DNA from: Thermoflexales bacterium
Lineage (GTDB): Bacteria > Chloroflexota > Anaerolineae > B4-G1
Length of the DNA stretch: 8,229 nucleotides
Direction: 5' to 3'
Assembly: GCA_007118795.1 (NCBI GenBank)
Contig: SKQX01000110.1
Coordinates: 1 to 8,229, forward strand
The notes below the pieces were generated by a model. That model worked only from the letters and a program-made list of their open reading frames with translations, was not told the DNA's origin and did not search any database. This document shows positions 5,437 through 8,229 of this stretch, piece after piece. Each line of letters opens with the position of its first letter. The stretch's first letter is position 1. The position numbers and the translations under genes were made by a program.

Positions 5437-7335
5437 ATGACCATGCGAGTTGATCTCGAGAAGCTGGAGCGCATTCTGCCCACCGTGCAGAAGCCCGGTC
5501 GCTATGTCGGCGGCGAGTACAACAGCGTCGTCAAGGACTGGCACACCACGGCGACGCGGGTCTGTCTCGCCTTCCCGGATATCTACGATCTCGGGATGTC
5601 CAACCTGGGGCTGATGATCCTCTACCGCATCCTGAACGATCTGCCCGATGTCCTCGCCGAACGAGCCTATCTGCCCTGGGTCGACATGATCACTGCTATG
5701 CGCGAGGCCGGGATACCCCTCTACAGCCTGGAGAGCAAACGACCCCTCAGCGACTTCGACATCATCGGTGTGTCGCTCCCCTACGAACAAGTCTACACGA
5801 ATGCTCTGGAGATGCTCGATCTCGCCGGGATCCCCCCTCGCTCCGACCAGCGAGATAGGCGCCATCCCCTGATCGTGGCAGGGGGGCATGCTACCTTCAA
5901 CCCGGAGCCGATGGCGGCGTTCATCGACGGGTTCGTCATCGGCGACGGGGAGGAAGCGATGGTGGAGCTGGTCGATGCCCACCGGTCGACTTCCGGTCTC
6001 CGGCGCGAGGCTCGGTTGAAGGCCATGGCTCAGGTTAAGGGCGTTTACGTGCCGCGTTTCTACCGGGTGGAGTACGCAGAGGAGGGTGCACCAGAGATAG
6101 GAGAGAGGGGGCCCATTGCCGCCATCGAAACGACGACCCGGGAGGCACCGCTGCCCGTCGTCAAACGGGTCGTCCGCAGACTGCCCCCACCGACGACGCG
6201 CCTGATCGTGCCGACGATAGACGTGAGTCACAATCGTGCCGCCATCGAGATCAACCGAGGATGCACCCGGGGATGCCGCTTCTGCGAGGCCGGGATGGCG
6301 ATGCGGCCGGTCCGCGAACGGCCGGTTGAAGAGATCATCCAGGCCACGGATACGATCCTCCGGCAGACCGGGTTCGAGGAGATCGGACTGCTCTCTCTCT
6401 CGCCCAGTGATTACTCCCAGATCGACACGCTCATAGAACGAATGGTCGAGCGCTTTGCTGACCAACATCTCTCCATATCGCTGCCTGCCCTGCGAGCCGA
6501 CAGCTTCTCGGTAACGTTGGCGGAGACCATCGCCGGCGGTAGGCGGACGGGGTTTACCTTTGCACCGGAGGCCGGTTCGGACCGGATGCGGGCTACCATC
6601 AATAAGTTCATCCCGTCACGGCAGGTCTTTGACGTCGTGAGTGAGGTCTTCAGACGCGGGTGGCAGACCATCAAGCTCTACTTCATGATCGGACTGCCCG
6701 GTGAGGAGATGGAAGACGTCAGGGCCATCGTGGAGATGGTCAAGACCGTCCAGATGATCGGTCGACGCGTCCACGGACGACAAGCCCAGGTGAATGTCAG
6801 TGTCAACACCTTCGTGCCCAAGCCCCATACGCCGTTCCAATGGGTTCCGCTGGACGGAAGTCGTTCGATCCGTGACAAACAAGCTATATTGCGACGGGAA
6901 ATTCGCGGCCGGGGTCTGAAGCTGGACTACAACGATCCTGAAGCCTCGCTGCTGGAGGCGGTGCTGGCCCGCGGCGACCGCAGGCTCGCGGAGGTGATCC
7001 AGCGAGCCTGGGCGCTGGGTGCCCGTTTCGACGCCTGGGACGACCAGCGAGACTTCGGTGCGTGGATGCGCGCCTTCGCCAAGACCGGGCTCGATCCCGA
7101 CGTCTATGCCTATCGGCAGCGGTCCCCCGGCGAGGTGCTGCCCTGGGAGATGGTGAGCACCGGGGTGCGGAAACAGTTCCTGTTCCGTGAGTATGAGCGT
7201 AGCCAACACCGAGAGCAGTTGGATGATTGTCGGGAAGGGTGTCACGCCTGCGGCATCCTGGCGACTTTCGGTACAAAACGCTCGCGGGCTTGGGGTTGTC
7301 CGGAGCCCGACACAGAAACGACCAAGGATGTATGA
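5437..7335 (+). CDS. TIGR03960-type B12-binding-domain radical SAM protein
   Basis: This 632-residue protein opens with a conserved N-terminal region, LPTVQKPGRYVGGEYNSVVK (14-33). A cobalamin-binding-like Rossmann domain follows at about 40-180, including FPDIYDLGMSNLGL (46-59), DIIGVSLPYE (108-117) and VAGGHATFNPEPM (147-159). The radical SAM core begins at EINRGCTRGCRFCEAG (271-286), whose CX3CX2C cysteines C276, C280 and C283 would hold the [4Fe-4S] cluster. Later core motifs include FTFAPEAGSDRMR (373-385) and LYFMIGLPGEE (414-424). A second CX3CX2C lies near the C-terminus (C598, C602, C605, in DCREGCHACGI), likely for another cluster or a zinc site. The family is widespread, its reaction is unknown, and it is often paired with a DUF2344 protein near rne/rng. 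Here no DUF2344 gene follows. No Shine-Dalgarno is visible; ATG 5443 is an equally plausible start. Confidence 0.9.
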   Translation: MTMRVDLEKLERILPTVQKPGRYVGGEYNSVVKDWHTTATRVCLAFPDIYDLGMSNLGLMILYRILNDLPDVLAERAYLPWVDMITAMREAGIPLYSLESKRPLSDFDIIGVSLPYEQVYTNALEMLDLAGIPPRSDQRDRRHPLIVAGGHATFNPEPMAAFIDGFVIGDGEEAMVELVDAHRSTSGLRREARLKAMAQVKGVYVPRFYRVEYAEEGAPEIGERGPIAAIETTTREAPLPVVKRVVRRLPPPTTRLIVPTIDVSHNRAAIEINRGCTRGCRFCEAGMAMRPVRERPVEEIIQATDTILRQTGFEEIGLLSLSPSDYSQIDTLIERMVERFADQHLSISLPALRADSFSVTLAETIAGGRRTGFTFAPEAGSDRMRATINKFIPSRQVFDVVSEVFRRGWQTIKLYFMIGLPGEEMEDVRAIVEMVKTVQMIGRRVHGRQAQVNVSVNTFVPKPHTPFQWVPLDGSRSIRDKQAILRREIRGRGLKLDYNDPEASLLEAVLARGDRRLAEVIQRAWALGARFDAWDDQRDFGAWMRAFAKTGLDPDVYAYRQRSPGEVLPWEMVSTGVRKQFLFREYERSQHREQLDDCREGCHACGILATFGTKRSRAWGCPEPDTETTKDV

Positions 7336-7336
7336 T
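7307..7336 (+). promoter_or_regulatory. Possible promoter before the aminopeptidase remnant
   Basis: CCGACA (7307-7312, 4 of 6) and TATGAT (7331-7336, 5 of 6) are separated by 18 bases. They overlap the end of the radical SAM gene. The predicted start near 7343 falls in the centre of the palindrome at 7338-7350. Weak on its own. Confidence 0.35.
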
Positions 7337-7337
7337 G

Positions 7338-7350
7338 GGCGACAGTCGCC
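7338..7350. promoter_or_regulatory. 13-bp perfect palindrome, possible operator
   Basis: GGCGAC-A-GTCGCC has two 6-base arms around a single base. It lies 2 bases after the radical SAM stop and 64 bases before the aminopeptidase ATG. No T-tract follows, so it is not a terminator. If the TATGAT promoter is real, the palindrome covers its start point, as an operator would. Confidence 0.3.
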
Positions 7351-7414
7351 AATGCGGCGTGTTCTCGATGAGAGCGCGCAAGATTGAGGCATCAACAGAG
7401 AGGGAAACATCAGA

Positions 7415-8106
7415 ATGGACGATCCACGCGTTGAGAAACTGGCCGAGGTACTGGTCGACTATTCGACGGAGGTTGAGGCGGGCGACAAGGTGGTCATCGG
7501 TGGGACGATCCGGTCCGATATTGGCGCGAGTTCTCGACTTGGCAGCGGAGGATCGTCGACTGGCTCAAAGGTAAGGAGCACGTTCACGTCATCGGGCAGG
7601 GCACGGACTTGGAGCTCAATATCGGGGGTCGAACGTTTATCAACAGCGACGGCAAGCACAATATGCCCAGCGGGGAGGTGTTCACGGGACCCGTGGAAGA
7701 GAGCGTCGAGGGGCACGTGACCTTCTCGTATCCGGCCATCCATCAAGCTCGGGAGGTTACGAACGTCCAGCTCTGGTTCAAGAACGGGCGAGTCATCCGG
7801 GCGACCGCCGAGAAGAATGAGGCCTTCTTACTGGAGACGCTGGACACTGACGAGGGCGCCCGATACCTCGGCGAGTTCGCCATCGGTACCAACGAGGGGA
7901 TCACGCGTTTCACCGGTCAGATACTCTTTGACGAGAAGATCAACGGGAGCTTCCACGTCGCGCTGGGCGCCGGATATCCGGAGACGGGAAGTAAGAACGA
8001 GTCTGCCATCCACTGGGACATGATCTGTGATCTGCACCAGGGTGGTGAGATATGGGTCGACGACAAGCTGCTCTACGAGGACGGTCGATTCGTGATAGAC
8101 TTCTGA
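7415..8106 (+). pseudogene. M29-family aminopeptidase, internally deleted and frameshifted
   Basis: The N-terminus is intact: ATG 7415, with AGAGGG 10 bases upstream, encodes MDDPRVEKLAEVLVDYSTEV and then VVIGGTI, as in family members. That frame then turns to nonsense and ends at 7720. From about 7504 the +2-shifted frame carries DDPVRYWREFSTWQRRIVDW, KGKEHVHVIGQGTDLELNI, and the whole C-terminal domain to the TGA at 8104. All expected metal and catalytic residues of M29 enzymes are visible there: Glu in GEVFTGP, Glu in LGEFAIGTN, His in SFHVALG, Tyr in AGYPET, and His and Asp in IHWDM. Spliced together, the two parts give about 232 residues, against about 370 for this subfamily, so about 140 residues (roughly 420 bp) between VVIGGT and DPVRYW are absent. 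A single-base sequencing error would not explain that. A TTG at 7609 could start a C-terminal fragment but has no clear ribosome site. An assembly collapse is the main alternative. Confidence 0.82.
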
Positions 8107-8229
8107 CTCTAATCCTACAACCGCACATGGGTAACCAGAGCTAGGTGGACGGCCCAAGACAGCCCCCTGTAGGTTGTTTCTGGCCAGCGTCGGCGAGATT
8201 CTTCGTCGCTGCGCTCCTCAGAATGACAA
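8107..8229. other. Non-coding right edge
   Basis: This 123-base stretch has no supported gene. ACAACC (8116-8121) and GGTTGT (8173-8178) form a distant six-base inverted repeat without a T-tract, too loose to call a terminator. The last part is the repeat-like element described separately. Confidence 0.5.
8194..8228. repeat. Dispersed intergenic repeat-like element
   Basis: The stretch CGAGATTCTTCG, TCGCTGCGCTCC, TCAGAATGACA resembles, on the opposite strand, the TCATTCTGAG...GAAGAATCT element. I remember that element as recurring between genes in many Chloroflexota and other environmental genomes. ATTCT (8198-8202) and AGAAT (8220-8224) are inverted around a GC-rich 17-base centre. Only one copy is visible here, so the repeat nature rests on recall. 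Confidence 0.5.

Noticed and set aside
5398..6468. Long minus-strand open frame of 356 residues opposite the radical SAM gene
   Set aside because: It is entirely antisense to a well-conserved coding sequence, has low-complexity Asp/Arg/His-rich composition, and shows no recognisable motif. It is a GC-rich shadow frame.
6616..7410. Minus-strand open frame of 264 residues
   Set aside because: It is antisense to the radical SAM core and C-terminus, with no family features or ribosome site.
7609..8106. Independent intact short gene starting at TTG 7609
   Set aside because: The same frame continues upstream with recognisable M29 sequence (DDPVRYWREFS onward) from about 7504, so this is the tail of a broken aminopeptidase.
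1..8229. tRNA, rRNA, CRISPR arrays, transposases or phage genes
   Set aside because: I saw no repeat-spacer pattern, no recognisable RNA gene sequence and no mobile-element proteins in reading both strands by eye.

Overview
The window is a GC-rich (by eye about 60%), densely coded stretch of bacterial chromosome with all recognisable genes on the + strand. The gene mix (a fused membrane/spermidine-synthase-like protein, a TIGR01906/DUF1461 membrane protein, a TIGR03960 radical SAM protein, YjbQ and an M29 aminopeptidase) and the style of the proteins suggest a Chloroflexota (Anaerolineae-like) bacterium. This is inferred from remembered family distributions, not from a search. No gene-free stretch exceeds 300 bases.

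Layout. (1) Positions 1-2176 hold a two-gene unit: a 5'-truncated membrane/spermidine-synthase-like protein, then, overlapping by ATGA, a four-helix membrane protein of the DUF1461/TIGR01906 family. That family, to my recollection, includes the lipoprotein transacylase Lit. (2) Positions 2224-4814 hold an envelope-polysaccharide pair: a GT4 glycosyltransferase preceded by a near-ideal extended -10 promoter only 9 bases before its start codon, and a polyprenyl glycosylphosphotransferase that overlaps it by TTGA. (3) Positions 4840-5343 hold yjbQ with a strong sigma-70-type promoter. (4) Positions 5437-7335 hold a TIGR03960-type B12-binding-domain radical SAM protein, without its frequent DUF2344 partner downstream. 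(5) Positions 7415-8106 hold the remains of an M29 aminopeptidase. Its N-terminal start and full C-terminal catalytic region survive in different reading frames, and the roughly 140 residues between them are missing. (6) The right edge, 8107-8229, is non-coding and ends in a dispersed-repeat-like element.

The units look functionally independent rather than one pathway. The glycosyltransferase pair would start and extend an undecaprenyl-linked glycan. The DUF1461 protein would act on lipoprotein acylation or another membrane task. YjbQ and the radical SAM protein are conserved accessory enzymes of uncertain physiological role. I see no tRNA, rRNA, CRISPR array, transposase or convincing rho-independent terminator. 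I did not find a clearly new multi-gene system. The best leads are the Lit-like protein outside Firmicutes, the leaderless promoter arrangement and the decayed aminopeptidase.
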